Positions 19,301 to 29,326 are shown, counted from the first letter of the stretch. The stretch is 64,000 nucleotides of DNA from Dactylonectria macrodidyma (GCA_020744425.1 JAGMUV010000027.1:806001-870000), one strand, 5' to 3'. Program-made: numbers and translations. Notes: a model not told the origin generated them from the letters alone.

Positions 19301-20392
19301 TGGGACTCCATCACTATGGATTTCATTACGAAGTTACCCCTGTCAGAAGACCCAGCGAATGGTACCTTCTATGACAGCATTCTTGTCATCGTGGACAGAC
19401 TCACGAAATTTTCCTATTTTATACCTTATCACGAATCAACGGATGCCGAACAATTCGCCTACCTGTTCCTACGGAACATCGTCAGCGTACACGGCTTACC
19501 AACGGAGATCCTAAGCGACAGAGGACCCCCGTTTGCATCCAAATTCTGGCAAGCCTTGATGGCCCAGATGGGATTGAATCACCGCCTTACAACGGCATTC
19601 CGACCACAGGTCGATGGACAGACGGAACGCACAAATCAGATACTCGAGCAGTATCTTCGATGCTACATCAACTACGAACAAAACGATTGGGTAGAAAAGT
19701 TACCAACGGCACAGCTAAGTTACAATACTTCGGTACATGAAAGCACCAAGCTCACGCCATCCTACGCCAATTTCGGATTCACACCTGACGCGTACCACAC
19801 GCCACGCGACGGAATCATCAACCCGAAAGCAATCCTGACGTCAGACAAGATGAAGAATCTCCACGAAGAAATGAAAACCGAACTCGAATTTGTACGAAAC
19901 CAAATGAAAAAATATTACGACCAGAAAAGGCTGGAGGGACCATCCTTCTCGGAAGGGGACATGGTCCTGTTAGCAACAAAAAATCTCACAACGGACAGAC
20001 CAAGCAAAAAACTCGACTACAAATTCATCGGCCCCTACAAGGTTCTGGAGAAAATCTCAAAAAACAACTACAGGTTAGACCTACCACCAAAGGTCAAGGT
20101 ACACCCCGTTTTCCACGTATCACTACTGGAACCTACGAAAGGAACCATCATGGTCAACAACGGCTACAACCACGAACCGGAAGTCGAATCACCAGAAGAG
20201 TACCACGTCGAAGAAATCCGCGACATGAAGAGAATCGACGGTAAAACAATGTACCTCATAAAGTGGAAAGACTACCCTGAAAGCGAAACATCGTGGCAAC
20301 CACCGGAAAACCTCATCCACGCGCAACGTCTACTGAAGACGTTCCATGCGCAACGCCGGAAGATGAAGAAGCAGCACCAAAATCAAACATAG
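16349..20392 (+). CDS. Chromovirus Pol: protease, RT, RNase H, integrase, chromodomain
   Basis: This is read after -1 frameshifting; the open frame itself extends back to 16202. Counted from 16349, Pol has 1347 residues. The protease has VDSGAEF (D55). The reverse transcriptase has LRLVVDFRQLNAI, FTALDLKGAYN and the catalytic YLDD (431-434). RNase H has ETDAS (D581), KEFLAI and YTDHKN. The integrase has an HHCC zinc site (HLLHGHQGIN...CLPC) and the DDE triad TMDF (D991), SDRG (D1057), TERT (E1093), with 35-residue spacing. The C-terminal chromodomain is EYHVEEIRDMK...YLIKWKDYPESETSW, which in this clade can steer integration to marked chromatin. All catalytic residues are intact. The last 80 nt overlap the antisense gene at 20313-20917. 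Confidence 0.93.
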   Translation, partial: LPTPSVTEQQIGTELGEAEPLETRALCATKSAQTTKRYLEIQVRIKGNWLPALVDSGAEFNYIHPAVVNTLKLPWKDKANPYRVQNLEGSPFAYDSGRITKELDHLKVFVEGRNEGISFDVIPVAHHALVLGYPWLKRVNPMINWRTGQVNFDDVDDHSSWESDSDDDTRSQTSTDHGTSEVSAKETTETFPPRGTKYKHRKARRSKTRRTIAFVRSQLTKLDKDLAEMKKQSEADDRLKNIPPAYRIYEKLFAEELETGLPEHSEWDHDIVLKDGTSPKFFKLYNLNEVQLQALKEYLEEMLRKGYIRISKSSAGYPVMFVPKKNGKLRLVVDFRQLNAITNKDRTPLPLITELRDRLHGKKWFTALDLKGAYNLVRIKPGDEWKTAFRTKFGLFEYLVMPFGLTNAPATFQRMITNVLREHLDIFVVCYLDDILIFSDTEEEHTEHVHKVLQKLQDAKLLVEPEKSKFHAQEVDFLGHTIRPNEIRMDKKKIEAVKDWPRPDKSVKEVQSFLGFANYYRRFIRGFSKIAKPLTELTKKEVEFRWNPKAQKAFNDLKQAILSEPVLATFDPKRPIELETDASNFALGAQIGQRDDEGNLHPIAFYSCTLKGAELNYPIYDKEFLAIVNSFKEFRHYLLGSEHQVTVYTDHKNISHFATTQELSGRQLRYAEYLSEFDYVIIHKKGSENGRADAISRRPDFEIDIPKVNEQVLTYTPEGHLKQKYIAAVSESRLPEDLLERLQTPEQSFEQWIHDIQPAPRELLWQEGKAVLTGSQGSQAIAYFHQGNHHGNPWTLAKKLSQYFHGDLTSACISHMGQCNRCPHDLIDQHAKECWEIGDHRNCEPNKVRKKLKWVDELDKTVQVAATVSQETLHERIREYNQTYEMDRVTGAPCPIPESQLEPRRLRVPPELQKPLVRDMHVHLLHGHQGINKTLKRVKTTYTFPRMKKIVTEVIKECLPCDKTKARRHKPYGELQPLPVAERPWDSITMDFITKLPLSEDPANGTFYDSILVIVDRLTKFSYFIPYHESTDAEQFAYLFLRNIVSVHGLPTEILSDRGPPFASKFWQALMAQMGLNHRLTTAFRPQVDGQTERTNQILEQYLRCYINYEQNDWVEKLPTAQLSYNTSVHESTKLTPSYANFGFTPDAYHTPRDGIINPKAILTSDKMKNLHEEMKTELEFVRNQMKKYYDQKRLEGPSFSEGDMVLLATKNLTTDRPSKKLDYKFIGPYKVLEKISKNNYRLDLPPKVKVHPVFHVSLLEPTKGTIMVNNGYNHEPEVESPEEYHVEEIRDMKRIDGKTMYLIKWKDYPESETSWQPPENLIHAQRLLKTFHAQRRKMKKQHQNQT

Positions 20393-20917
20393 TGGACCAA
20401 TCGATCGCATCCACCCCACCATGGGCCTGAACCTCGATGACCGCATCAGCCTCTTGGCGCTCCGCCTCATCCAACTCGTCCAGGGAACGAAGCCCCCGAC
20501 GCACCATCTCCACGCCTCTCTCTTGAAGCTGTTTTCGTTGACGACGAAGCCGCATCAGACGAGACAAACGCTCATTCATTTGCTGTTGCAATTCTATCAA
20601 CTCCTCTTCCGCTTGTTCCTCCTCGGACTCTAAACGGCGCTTTTCAGCCGTCAGACGGGAAGCTGCCCGGTCAACACAAAAACACAAAATTTGTCAAGCA
20701 GGAACAGACACTCACATACGGAGATCGACTCCCCCGAGCCGTCACAAGAACGTCCGCGACGAACGCACTCAGAACAGCGGGAAATGCCCTCGAGCATTTT
20801 GCACTTCAACTTCCGTTGAGCGCAATTTGAGCACTCGATAACCTCGGAGCCCATTTCTTCAATAAGTTCGTAGAGACGATGACGACGCGCGGCGGATTGC
20901 GATTTCACCTTCGACAT
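20313..20917 (-). CDS. Antisense Cys6-cluster/coiled-coil protein of the chromovirus
   Basis: The gene is antisense to the pol 3' end and the pre-LTR region. Exons 20917-20716 and 20662-20313 are joined by a GTGAGT..GCAG intron of 53 nt, giving 183 aa. The phase only works with this donor. The N-terminus is basic (MSKVKSQSAARRHRLYEL). A cluster C-x2-C-x6-C-x8-C-x2-C-x6-C follows (CSNCAQRKLKC, CSECVRRGRSC), like a Zn2Cys6 domain but with a longer central loop. Then comes a strong coiled coil of about 70 residues (LESEEEQAEEELIELQQQ) and an acidic/Ser C-terminus. Clean splicing and an open frame argue for a real protein. Nuclear DNA binding and regulation of the element are inference. From memory of the family, similar ORFs accompany other fungal Ty3 elements. 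Confidence 0.8.
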
Positions 20918-21009
20918 GCTGTCAGCATTACGGAAAAATAATTACAGGGGAAGGTTGGACAAACCAGGGAGAAACTTGGGACGGCCGACTTGTAGGCCTT
21001 GGGGACAAG

Positions 21010-21031
21010 GACCAACGGAGGGGAGACATCG
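21010..21031 (+). other. Polypurine tract before 3' LTR
   Basis: Purine-rich sequence (CGGAGGGGAGACATCG) abuts the first base of the 3' LTR, the normal position of the plus-strand primer. Confidence 0.6.
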
Positions 21032-21467
21032 TGTCACGACCCGTGCAACGTAGACGCCTGACGTCACGTGGCCCCCACAAATTTCTCACCAATTACGAGC
21101 GATCACAGCGAACTGTGGAGCGATCACCGCGATCACTCCCGTGATCACCGTGATCACTTCTGTGATCACTGCGATCACCCCTGTAACTAAGGTGATCGAA
21201 CCTCATACTACATAGTATATAAACCCGAGGAACTGGCTGTCACTAGGACACCAGCTCCTCAGCTATCAATACAACTTGGTTACCTCAATCTACTCTGACT
21301 GCTACGCATCATCGTACATTGACTATTACCTAACGTAACACTACGACTACCGCTCAGTAAGTGTGACCTAACCGTTCTGCTAACATAGACCCTGGTCTAT
21401 CCCTTAGGAACCCTTTCCGAGCTACCCTATACCACGTACAGGTTAGCCTGGGAACACGACCGTTACA
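21032..21467 (+). repeat. 3' LTR of chromovirus
   Basis: 436 bp, no difference from the 5' LTR found by eye. It contains the same box array (21099-21199) and TATA sequence, and is followed by the CATAT duplication. Confidence 0.95.
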
Positions 21468-21473
21468 CATATC

Positions 21474-22436
21474 ATGTGTAGTGCTCCCGACTTGGGCTTA
21501 CTTGCTAAAGGTGAGGGGAAGCAGTTGTGAACTACTGAATTATAAGATCTTAGGACTAGTTGCTATATTAAATAGGTATAAACTAGTATGTTATATTATT
21601 ATTAAGGAACAGCTTGGTGATGATGGAAGATCTTGCCTTTTCTCTTTATTTAGGAAGGAAGGAAGCTAGCTATTTATCCCTGGAGATCCGGCTGATCCAG
21701 ACGCCCTAGAGCCGATGAGGCCATCACAAGCCGGCGATCTAGGCTGTTGAGGTCAGTCTAGGTTGTTGAGGGTGGACTAGGTTTGAAGTCTTTAGCTAGG
21801 TTCAAAGGAAACCGCGGTACGGATCCGGTCCTATGCAGAGCTGACTTTTCTATCGGTCCGTCTGACAATTATATTAAGCAGCCTGTCGGTCCGATTATCA
21901 CAGCCCTTAGCATAGTGTGATTGGCTATATTTAATAGCTAGTTCTTACAGTTGGCCTACCCGCCCCTAGTAAACCCCCCTGTCAATTTCCTAGGCTATTC
22001 CAGACTTTAGTTAGATCACTCCACATGCTGTGCAAGTGGCCTAGATCTGAAGGTAAGCAATAGCTACAGACCAAACCTCCACTAAAAACGAAGCTCCTAG
22101 CTTCCTTATGAATTTTTCAGATGGGAAACTTCCTTCGTCTGATGTCACCAGCCGACGCACGGGGCCAAGAGTCTGGGGTAGCCTGGGGGATTAACAGGGG
22201 GAATTACTAGGGGCAAGTGCAAGGACCAGCCATCGAATATAGCTAATCATACTGTAGTAAAGGCTATAATAATCGGACCGATAGGTTACTGAAAGACGTA
22301 ATGTAGTAGAAAATGTCAGTTAATGCCCATTTGATATAGCAACTAGTCCTAAGATCTTATAGTTCGGTAGCTCGTAGATACTTCCCCTCACCTTCAGCGA
22401 GTGAGCCCAAGACGGGGGCCACCACACATTGTGTAC
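21474..22436. mobile_element. Non-coding element with ~105-bp terminal inverted repeats
   Basis: The left arm (about 21474-21582) and right arm (about 22335-22436) are inverted copies (AAGGTGAGGGGAAG, TATAAGATCTTAGGACTAGT in both). Inner parts also pair (CGGTCCGATTAT with AATCGGACCGATAG), so the element is foldback-like. There is no ORF of note. Arms differ mainly by transitions, with the left arm carrying T or A where the right has C or G. The long repeats suit a MULE-like or foldback class, but no clear target duplication was found. The chromovirus inserted at its left edge. Confidence 0.7.
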
Positions 22437-22587
22437 TCGGTCGTGAACAGGGCCGGGACTCGGGAGTATATAGGCCCGCGAATCTTACTCTTTCTTTTCG
22501 GAACTCCCCTTTTCTTCTTCATCGTGGCCGATTGTTCATTCTCTTGTGCATACTTCTTGTATCAATTGAAGCTCGACTGCTCTGAAA
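22437..22587 (+). promoter_or_regulatory. Promoter region of beta-glucosidase gene
   Basis: It contains a TATA-like GGAGTATATAGG near 22462-22473 and a CT-rich stretch (TTTCTTTTC, CCCCTTTTCTTCTTC) before the start codon, typical of fungal core promoters. The upstream boundary is the inverted-repeat element, only about 150 bp from the start, so longer regulatory DNA would lie in repeat sequence. Confidence 0.55.
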
Positions 22588-25448
22588 ATGCTGTGGTTTT
22601 CTTCCTCAATTGCAATTGTCGCGGGGTTGGCAGGTCTTGCCAGTGCCCAACACGATGGTGACCTCTCTCCTCCAAGCTACCCATCACCATGGATGCGCGG
22701 TGGGAATGGCTGGGAACATGCCTATGCCAAGGCACAGCAATTCGTGAGTCAGCTCACGCTGCTCGAGAAGATCAATCTCACCACTGGTGTTGGTTGGGAA
22801 GGAGAAGCCTGCGTTGGGAACACAGGGTCTATTCCTCGTCTGAACTTCGCAGGGCTCTGTCTGCAGGATTCCCCTCTTGGAATTCGTTTTGGTATGTGAT
22901 CTATTTCAAAGAAGAACATGCTCAATTGCTAATCCAATTGCAGCTGATCTTAACTCTGCTTTCCCCTCCGGAATGAACGCTGCTGCAACGTGGACTACTC
23001 GACTTTTCAAATCACGCGGCGTTGCGATGGGAGAGGAGCACCGAGGCAAAGGAATCGATGTGCAATTGGGACCTGTTGCTGGACCATTGGGCCGTGTTCC
23101 GGCAGGTGGCCGCAACTGGGAGGGTAAGTAAATCCAACTGTGACTAGAATAGAAACGGCTAACATCACGCTCAGGCTTCAGCCCGGACCCAGTTTTGACC
23201 GGAATCGCAATGAGTGAGACCATCAAGGGTATTCAAGACGCTGGTGTCGTTGCTTGCGCCAAGCACTACATCATGAATGAACAGGAGCACAATCGCTCAC
23301 CTAATGGCTCTGTCAAATATGCCTACTCGGCGAATTTGGATGACAAGACTATGCATGAGCTGTACTTATGGTGAGTTGTTAACTCAGTGGTTGGTATGTG
23401 TGCTAATTTGTGTGTTTAGGCCCTTCGCTGATGCCGTTCGTGCCGGAGTCGGTTCTATCATGTCTTCATACAACCAGGTAATTAGTACAGTGCAATATTT
23501 TGTTGCGTCGGTTATTCTGACGTGTACTATAGATTAACAACAGCTATGGGTCGCAAAATAGTTGGACATTGAACTACCTCTTGAAGAACGAACTTGACTT
23601 CCAAGGATTCGGTAAAAGTTCCGCATTCAGAACCACTTCCAATGCTAACAGGTTCCAGTGGTCAGTGACTGGTGGGCACAACACACCGGCGTGGCTTCAG
23701 CTCTAGCTGGTTTGGACATGACAATGGCTGGTGATCAAGATCTTGCATCTGGAAACACATATTGGGGTGGAAACCTAACGGCAGCTGTATTGAACGGCAC
23801 GATTCCCCAATGGCGACTCGATGATATGGTAACAAGAATCATGTCGGCATATTTCAAGGTCGGAAGAGACGCAGCCAGAGTACCAACCAATTTCAACTCT
23901 TGGTCATCGGAAACATTTGGCTACATCCATCCTCAAGCAAACGAGGGCTACCAACAAATCAACTACCATGTCAACGTCCAAGACGACCACGCCAGACTCT
24001 GCCGCGAAATCGCTGGTGCTTCAACGGTTCTGCTGAAGAACGTCAAGAATACTCTCCCACTGAAAAAGCCCAAGAGCATTGCAGTCATCGGAGAAGATGC
24101 TCACGACAATCCCGGCGGACCAAACTCTTGCGGCGATCGAGGTTGCAACCAAGGCACATTGGCCATGGGCTGGGGTTCTGGAACCGCAAATTTCCCCTAC
24201 TTGATCGCTCCCAATACGGCTCTCAAAGCCCAAGCCGCGAGTCATGGTACCAAATACGCAAACGTCAGCGACAATTACAACTTAGCCGCCGTGACAGCCG
24301 CCGTACAAGGCACAGACGCAGCAATCGTCTTCGCGAACGCTGATTCTGGCGAAGCTTACATCTCTGTCGATGGTAACACCGGGGATCGCAACAATCTCAC
24401 CCTCTGGGGCAACGGCGACGCCCTGATTGCACACGTCGCATCCATCCACCCGAACACCATCGTCGTGCTCCACACGGTGGGCGCCGTCATCGTCGAGAAA
24501 TTCAAACAACACCCAAACATCACCGCTCTCCTCTGGGCTGGTCTCCCCGGCCAGGAATCCGGGAACGCCATCACGGATATCCTGTACGGGAAGCGCAATC
24601 CCTCTGCGAAGAACGTGTTTACGTGGGGCAAGAAGAGGGAAGATTGGGGTGTGGATGTGGTGTATACGCCGACTGCTGATCCGCCGCAGTTGAACTTCAA
24701 TGAGGGGAATTTCATCGATTACCGGTATTTCGACAAGAATGGCATCGAGCCATCCTATGAATTCGGATTCGGACTTTCATACACCACATTCGCCTACTCG
24801 AATCTCAGGATCGTCAAGCACAACCCTGGTCCATACAAGCCTACCGTAGGCAAGACGAGGCCTGCACCGACATTTGGAACGATCGATTATAACGTCAGAA
24901 ATGCGGAGTTCCCGCCGGGGTTTCATGCCGTTAATAAGTATATATATCCGTATCTGAGCGATCCGGTTCCGACGGGCTTGCCACAGAATTGGCCGAAGGG
25001 AGCGATGGATGGTTCGCCGCAGCCGAAGCTTCCAGCGGGGGGCTCCGGGGGGGGGAATAGACAGTTGTATGATGTTGTTTATGTTGTCAGCGCGACGGTG
25101 ACCAATACGGGGCGTGTCAAGGGAACGGAAATTCCGCAATTGGTATGTCTTAACTTCTCCCATATCTTCCCTTTTTCTTCCCCTTGCTCTGGCTGGGGAT
25201 ACTGATTACTGATATTGGAATAGTATCTGTCTCTTGGTGGACCAGCAGACCCAGTAGTCGCGCTCAGAGGCTTTGACGACCTGATCCTTGATCCAAAGGA
25301 GAGCGCTACGTTCGAGGTTAAGCTAACGAGGAGGGATATCTCGAATTGGGATCCCGTGAGCCAGAATTGGGTTGTTAGTAGTTATCCGAAGACGGTGTAT
25401 GTGGGAAGCAGTTCCAGGAATTTGCCGCTGAAGGGGGCGCTGAAATAA
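22588..25448 (+). CDS. Secreted GH3 beta-glucosidase
   Basis: The seven exons are 22588-22891, 22944-23123, 23175-23370, 23420-23477, 23533-23611, 23659-25142 and 25224-25448 (841 aa), all with GT-AG introns of 47-81 nt. The N-terminus is a signal peptide ([20 protein letters not shown]). GH3 landmarks are [41 protein letters not shown] and the catalytic nucleophile Asp276 in [11 protein letters not shown]. The second alpha/beta domain ([15 protein letters not shown]) and a C-terminal fibronectin-III-like domain ([10 protein letters not shown] to [13 protein letters not shown]) follow. It hydrolyses terminal beta-D-glucosyl residues such as cellobiose outside the cell. Reading frame and active site are intact. 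It resembles the bglF-type group of Aspergillus, but I am not certain of the subgroup. Confidence 0.93.
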
Positions 25449-25784
25449 GTTGGAGGTCTCAAGGGGTTGGGGGAAGGGAGGGCGGATTCTGAGATGGAGG
25501 CAAAATATATATGAAGCTCGATGTGCAATGATTATTTGCGGCTACCGATCTTCATGCGATGGAACTTAGCGTATTACCTTGCCCGGCATTTGTGTCTTAT
25601 TGAAGTAGAAGGGTAGAGTGACCATCCCGCAAGCTCTAAAACCCGCTTCAGCTCGATCCGTGTTGTATCGTGCTCGTTTTACTCCTTCCATACCTGCTTC
25701 ACTAACTCCCTTGTAAGCTCAAGCCCAAAGCCCGAAGAAGCCCCTGTGACTCGTTTCAATCTTGAGAGACATGTAAAGCAGTAG
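25449..25784. other. Intergenic; 3' side of beta-glucosidase gene
   Basis: No gene. The region ends at an in-frame TAG (25782-25784) that bounds the next reading frame. Confidence 0.4.
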
Positions 25785-26711
25785 CTGAAGGGAAGCCAAC
25801 ATCCAAACAGTACACGAGCGACATGCTCTGGCTGGAATGAAGTTGTACATCAATATGCACACGCTGCCAAAGTCGAACAGGACGAGTCCACGGAGGATGC
25901 AATCTTTGCTCTTGTCGCTCTTTTGGGTGACTATAGCCGCCTCAGGCAAGAGATTAAGTCGCTGTGGGCGGATTATAAGGCTAATCGTCTCGATCTCGCT
26001 GCCGCTGCTGTTGCAATGAACACGGCTTTTGAGCTCGCTCGCAGCATGGAAGACGAAATCATGCCTATAGTGAGCAAGCACGGCAGCGCAGGCGACATTG
26101 CCACCTTGTACTTCATGGAATTATGCAAATCATCCGGCATTGATGCACTAGGTAACAAGCAGCCAGGTGATGCTTATAACTTGGAAGCCTACAATCTAGC
26201 CCAGCTCTGTCTGATAAACACCATCAGTCTTCTCACTAGTTATGCAAATAGCAATTCGGGCGTCATCATCACCAACTACAACGGCAAGTTCGGCTGGTAT
26301 GATGAAGAGCTTGGTGCCGAGGGGGAGACAAACCGCGCAAAGTGGGATCAGGATAAGACTGCAATGATGGAGGTCCTGCCAGACCTGCAATTTCTCTCCT
26401 CGAATCTGGGAACAGGAGCGGTTGAAGACGAATTGATCCGTGGCATTGGTGCTCTAATGAACAATCCCGGCGATGGTGCGCGCCTGTGGTTAGCCTGGGC
26501 TGCTCAAATTTATCTTGATGTCCTGCAGTTCCTCGGATCAAACTGCAGCCGTGGCTTTGACGAGATGAAACAGGAAAGCCTCAAGATCAAGAAGGCAACG
26601 CTCGACGTCCCCAGTTCGCAGGAACGCAACTGGGTCCTCAAAGCTGCAACAAAGTGGGACAGGGATCCGATTTCGACATGCCGCCTCCAAATGATCCAAT
26701 TAGACACATGA
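25785..26711 (+). pseudogene. DUF6604-like fungal protein, N-terminus missing
   Basis: The frame is open from 25785 to the stop at 26709-26711 (308 codons), but has no ATG before MNTAFELARSMEDE, so the N-terminal part is absent or lies in an exon I cannot see. Sequence such as ESTEDAIFALVALLGDYS, LWADYKANRLDLAAAAVAMN and FELARSMEDEI resembles the middle of the DUF6604 family, fungal proteins of unknown function usually several hundred residues longer. The end (DPISTCRLQMIQLDT) does not look like a natural continuation. It is probably a truncated gene copy. Confidence 0.5.
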
Positions 26712-27142
26712 AGCGTGTGGAAATGAGTCGTTGGCAGGAATAGCCCCATACTAAATTAGGCTTAGCTTACTCCCCCTGCTCCTCAGCATCGCTTGCGCTT
26801 GGAAAAGACTTTTGAAACGGCGGCTAATTGTCTAGTGTAGTGGCTGATAGAGAAGTGGCTGGTGGAATGTGGCTAAGTGCTCGGTTTTAATTGGCCGAGC
26901 ATAAATGAACACTACTAGCGTGTCAGAAAATGAACTCTACCCCGGGAAAGTGGGGCTTGAAAATGAACTCTATCTAGTACGGAGTAGAGTTCTGAGGTTA
27001 CAGCATCTGTAGATCAGACCGTGCCCCCCCCGACTTAACTCAATCGACGCCCCAGATTGAATTGATCGCCACCCTGATATGAAGGGCATACGTGGGACTA
27101 AGTCGACTCAATGCCCGCGCCAAGTCTATGCCTCATCCTTCT
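26712..27142. other. Intergenic with short direct repeat
   Basis: No gene. GAAAATGAACTCTA recurs about 35 bp apart (26926-26975), and its complement TAGAGTTC follows, making a small mixed direct/inverted repeat of unknown origin. A poly-C run lies at about 27026. Confidence 0.4.
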
Positions 27143-28065
27143 TCAACGAATCCCTTCAGGCTCACCGCTGTCTGAAGACGCCCAAAGGGTCAGGTTGTCA
27201 CAAAGAAGTTGCATGATGAGGATGCTGTCGCCATCAGGCTCCTCGCTCAGGGCATCGAGCTCGGCCTTGGCGTCATCAAAAGCATGCTTCGCAATATGTC
27301 GGGCACGAACGCGTGAATTAAGAATTTTGTAGTAGAAGACAGAGAAATTGAGAGCCAAACCCAGCCGCAAAGGGTGAGTGGCCGTGAACTCTGTCCGAGC
27401 AGCATTGGCAGCAATCTAGGAAGCAAACCAAAATCTCTGATCAGTACACCTTGGCTGATCGAATTCTGAACCCACAAATTTGGAACCCACCTTGTAGGCC
27501 TTGTACGCAGAGGTAACTGAAAGATTGTGCTTTTCACCCGACACGAACTCGGCCAGGTAACGGCTGTAGTCGCCCTTCCTAAAAATATGAGGAATCAGCA
27601 CAGGTGTTCCTGAGAAGGGGAGGCCAGTAAGATAGGAATACATCTTGTAATATAAGGCCTTCGACTCTCCAGTACTGGCGTTGGGAATCAGGCTCCCGTC
27701 TAGCAGATCCAAAACGTCCCGGCAGATCTTCTCAAGCTCATTCTCAATCTTAATGCGGTATGCACGGATAGTAGCAATATGCTTATCATTACCCCTTAAC
27801 TCGTTTTGTTCGATCGAGGAAATAATGCGCCAGCTGGCACGGCGGGTGCCGAACGCGTTGTTAAAAGCAATGGTGAGAAGGTTCCGTTCATCAACACTCA
27901 GCTCACCACCCGTCTTGACGACTTCCTTCAAAAGGGCGACCATATCATCGTAGCGCTCAGCCTGGCCACAGAGGCGAGCGAGGAAAATCAGGCTATAGCC
28001 ATGAAATCAGTGTCATGGGCCTGGAGAGACCGATCGAGCGGAGAGACAAACTTCTCACGCTGCAT
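27143..28065 (-). pseudogene. Divergent 14-3-3 protein paralog, N-terminus damaged
   Basis: The exons are: an N-terminal part (about 27999-27642), 27578-27491 and 27415-27143, with clean introns GTATTC..TTTAG (63 nt) and GTGGGT..CCTAG (75 nt). 14-3-3 hallmarks are FLARLCGQAERYDDMV, RRASWRIISSIEQ, KGDYSRYLAEF and [18 protein letters not shown]. These proteins dimerise and bind phosphoserine/threonine peptides. The groove Arg-Tyr pair (SRYL) remains, but the groove lysine (YKN in the family, Lys49 of zeta) is Asn here (AFNNAFGTRR), and LIMQLLRDN has become LIMQLLCDN. No start codon is in frame. ATG at 28065 leads to a stop, and a one-base shift near 28000 would be needed. The short C-tail ends EPEGIR. 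It is probably a decaying duplicate, because a canonical 14-3-3 is essential in fungi. Confidence 0.72.
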
Positions 28066-29326
28066 GATGGTGTATGGGTATGGTGTATTGCGGCGGTATG
28101 GTTGGGCTCTGCAAAAAGAGAACGTACTTCAGACTTGAACTGTGTCAGATAATCAAAGAAAAATATGCTGCTAGAATGGGAGAAAATGAGGTAATAACGC
28201 AGCGACAACAGTGACAGGAAGGAGCGCGTGGCGGGGGCAATTTAAGAGGGTTTGTTTGTGAACTTCCAAGTGTGGTGTATCGAGTTTTCGAGTTATCGAG
28301 CAGAGAGAAGCGGTATAAATGGTGGTTGGGAGTCTACAGCATGCCGTGGTAGGGCAAATTTAGTGGGTAGCGCACCAAGCCGCTGACTGAACATTGACGT
28401 TGGTCCTAACGGCACGCTCAGGCCCACGCTACAGCTCACCGCAGAAGCACAAAGCACAACCTGGAGTCAAATTAATGAGTGGAAAAATTGAGGAAGAATG
28501 GGTCCCTTCAGCTTAGGGTAGCCGATCATTATTGTTCGCTTATTCTCTACTGTCTAATCTTGCTTAACCATCGTCATGCTCCTCCTAGTCCGGCTGACTA
28601 GTCGTTTGGATTGGACGTGGGCGGTAGGGGTGTGTTAGCCCGGGACAACTGGAAGCTCCCAGGGAAAGAACCCTGCAACTGTGCACAGGCAAAAAGCGTT
28701 GTGTTTTGATGAAAGAATGGCAAGACCCTCCTGTGTATAAAAAACGACGAGAATGCTTGGGACTCGGACGTGTGCACGGACGCGGAAATATCTACGGAGG
28801 ACCATTTCAAAAGTCGTGTCTCACGCTAGAGACGCCACACCCTCGTATCCCTGCCAGCTACTTAGCAGTACAGGCCATTTAGGGCGCTTATTCCTTAGCT
28901 CCACTGTAGCTCCCTGTATCTCCAGAGGCCTTCAGAAGCTAAGAACGCCAGCTGCCACCTGCTAGCAGTATTTAATGTGCTATAGGCCCTTGGACTCTGG
29001 CCTGTGGTGGCCGCCGTCCTGGCCACCGTCTTCCTGGCCTAAGCCATGCGAGATTCTCTTCTTTTCACTGTGCATTCTTTAACCTCATACATAATTTCTC
29101 ATGGCCTTTGTTACGACTGTTTTGACATTCTCCGGGTTTTAAAGGGGTGGACCAAAAAGGGACTTGATGGGAGCTGGCCATGGCTTGCATGGCGTTCTTA
29201 TCCCGATGGCAGCGGACAGATATCCAGGGCTCTTATCTCCTGAGTGCGCAAACACCTCCAACCAGGTCACGACGAGGGGTTCGATCCAATCAGAAGGCGC
29301 CAAAAAAAGGGTACATAATTCCTCTG
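28066..29326. other. No gene; contains one MITE-type end
   Basis: No coding region is supported. At 28793, TACGGAGGACCATTTCAAAA matches the terminal repeat of the 300-bp MITE at 54863-55162, but no partner end was found here. The rest is mixed intergenic DNA running up to the end of the piggyBac-like copy B. Confidence 0.4.

Larger units (their letters stand above)
13355..21467 (+). mobile_element. Complete Ty3/gypsy chromovirus (8113 bp)
   Basis: The element is bounded by two 436-bp LTRs that look identical by eye and start TGTCACG and end TTACA. It is flanked by a perfect 5-bp target duplication CATAT (13350-13354 and 21468-21472). Internally it carries gag, a frame -1 pol with protease, RT, RNase H, integrase and chromodomain, a purine-rich tract before the 3' LTR, and an antisense two-exon gene. 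Identical LTRs and open frames imply recent integration and probable competence. I could not identify a tRNA primer-binding site after 13790. Confidence 0.95.

Noticed and set aside
13815..19326. Many antisense and alternate-frame ORFs in gag-pol
   Set aside because: All mirror the strong codon use of gag and pol. Only the 20313-20917 frame has its own cysteine cluster, coiled coil and consistent intron.
22892..23658. Separate short ORFs within the beta-glucosidase gene
   Set aside because: They are read-through of introns; the seven-exon GH3 model accounts for all conserved blocks in phase.
29270..29300. tRNA-like B box (GGTTCGATCC)
   Set aside because: The five-base T-stem does not pair and there is no A box, anticodon arm or acceptor stem around it.
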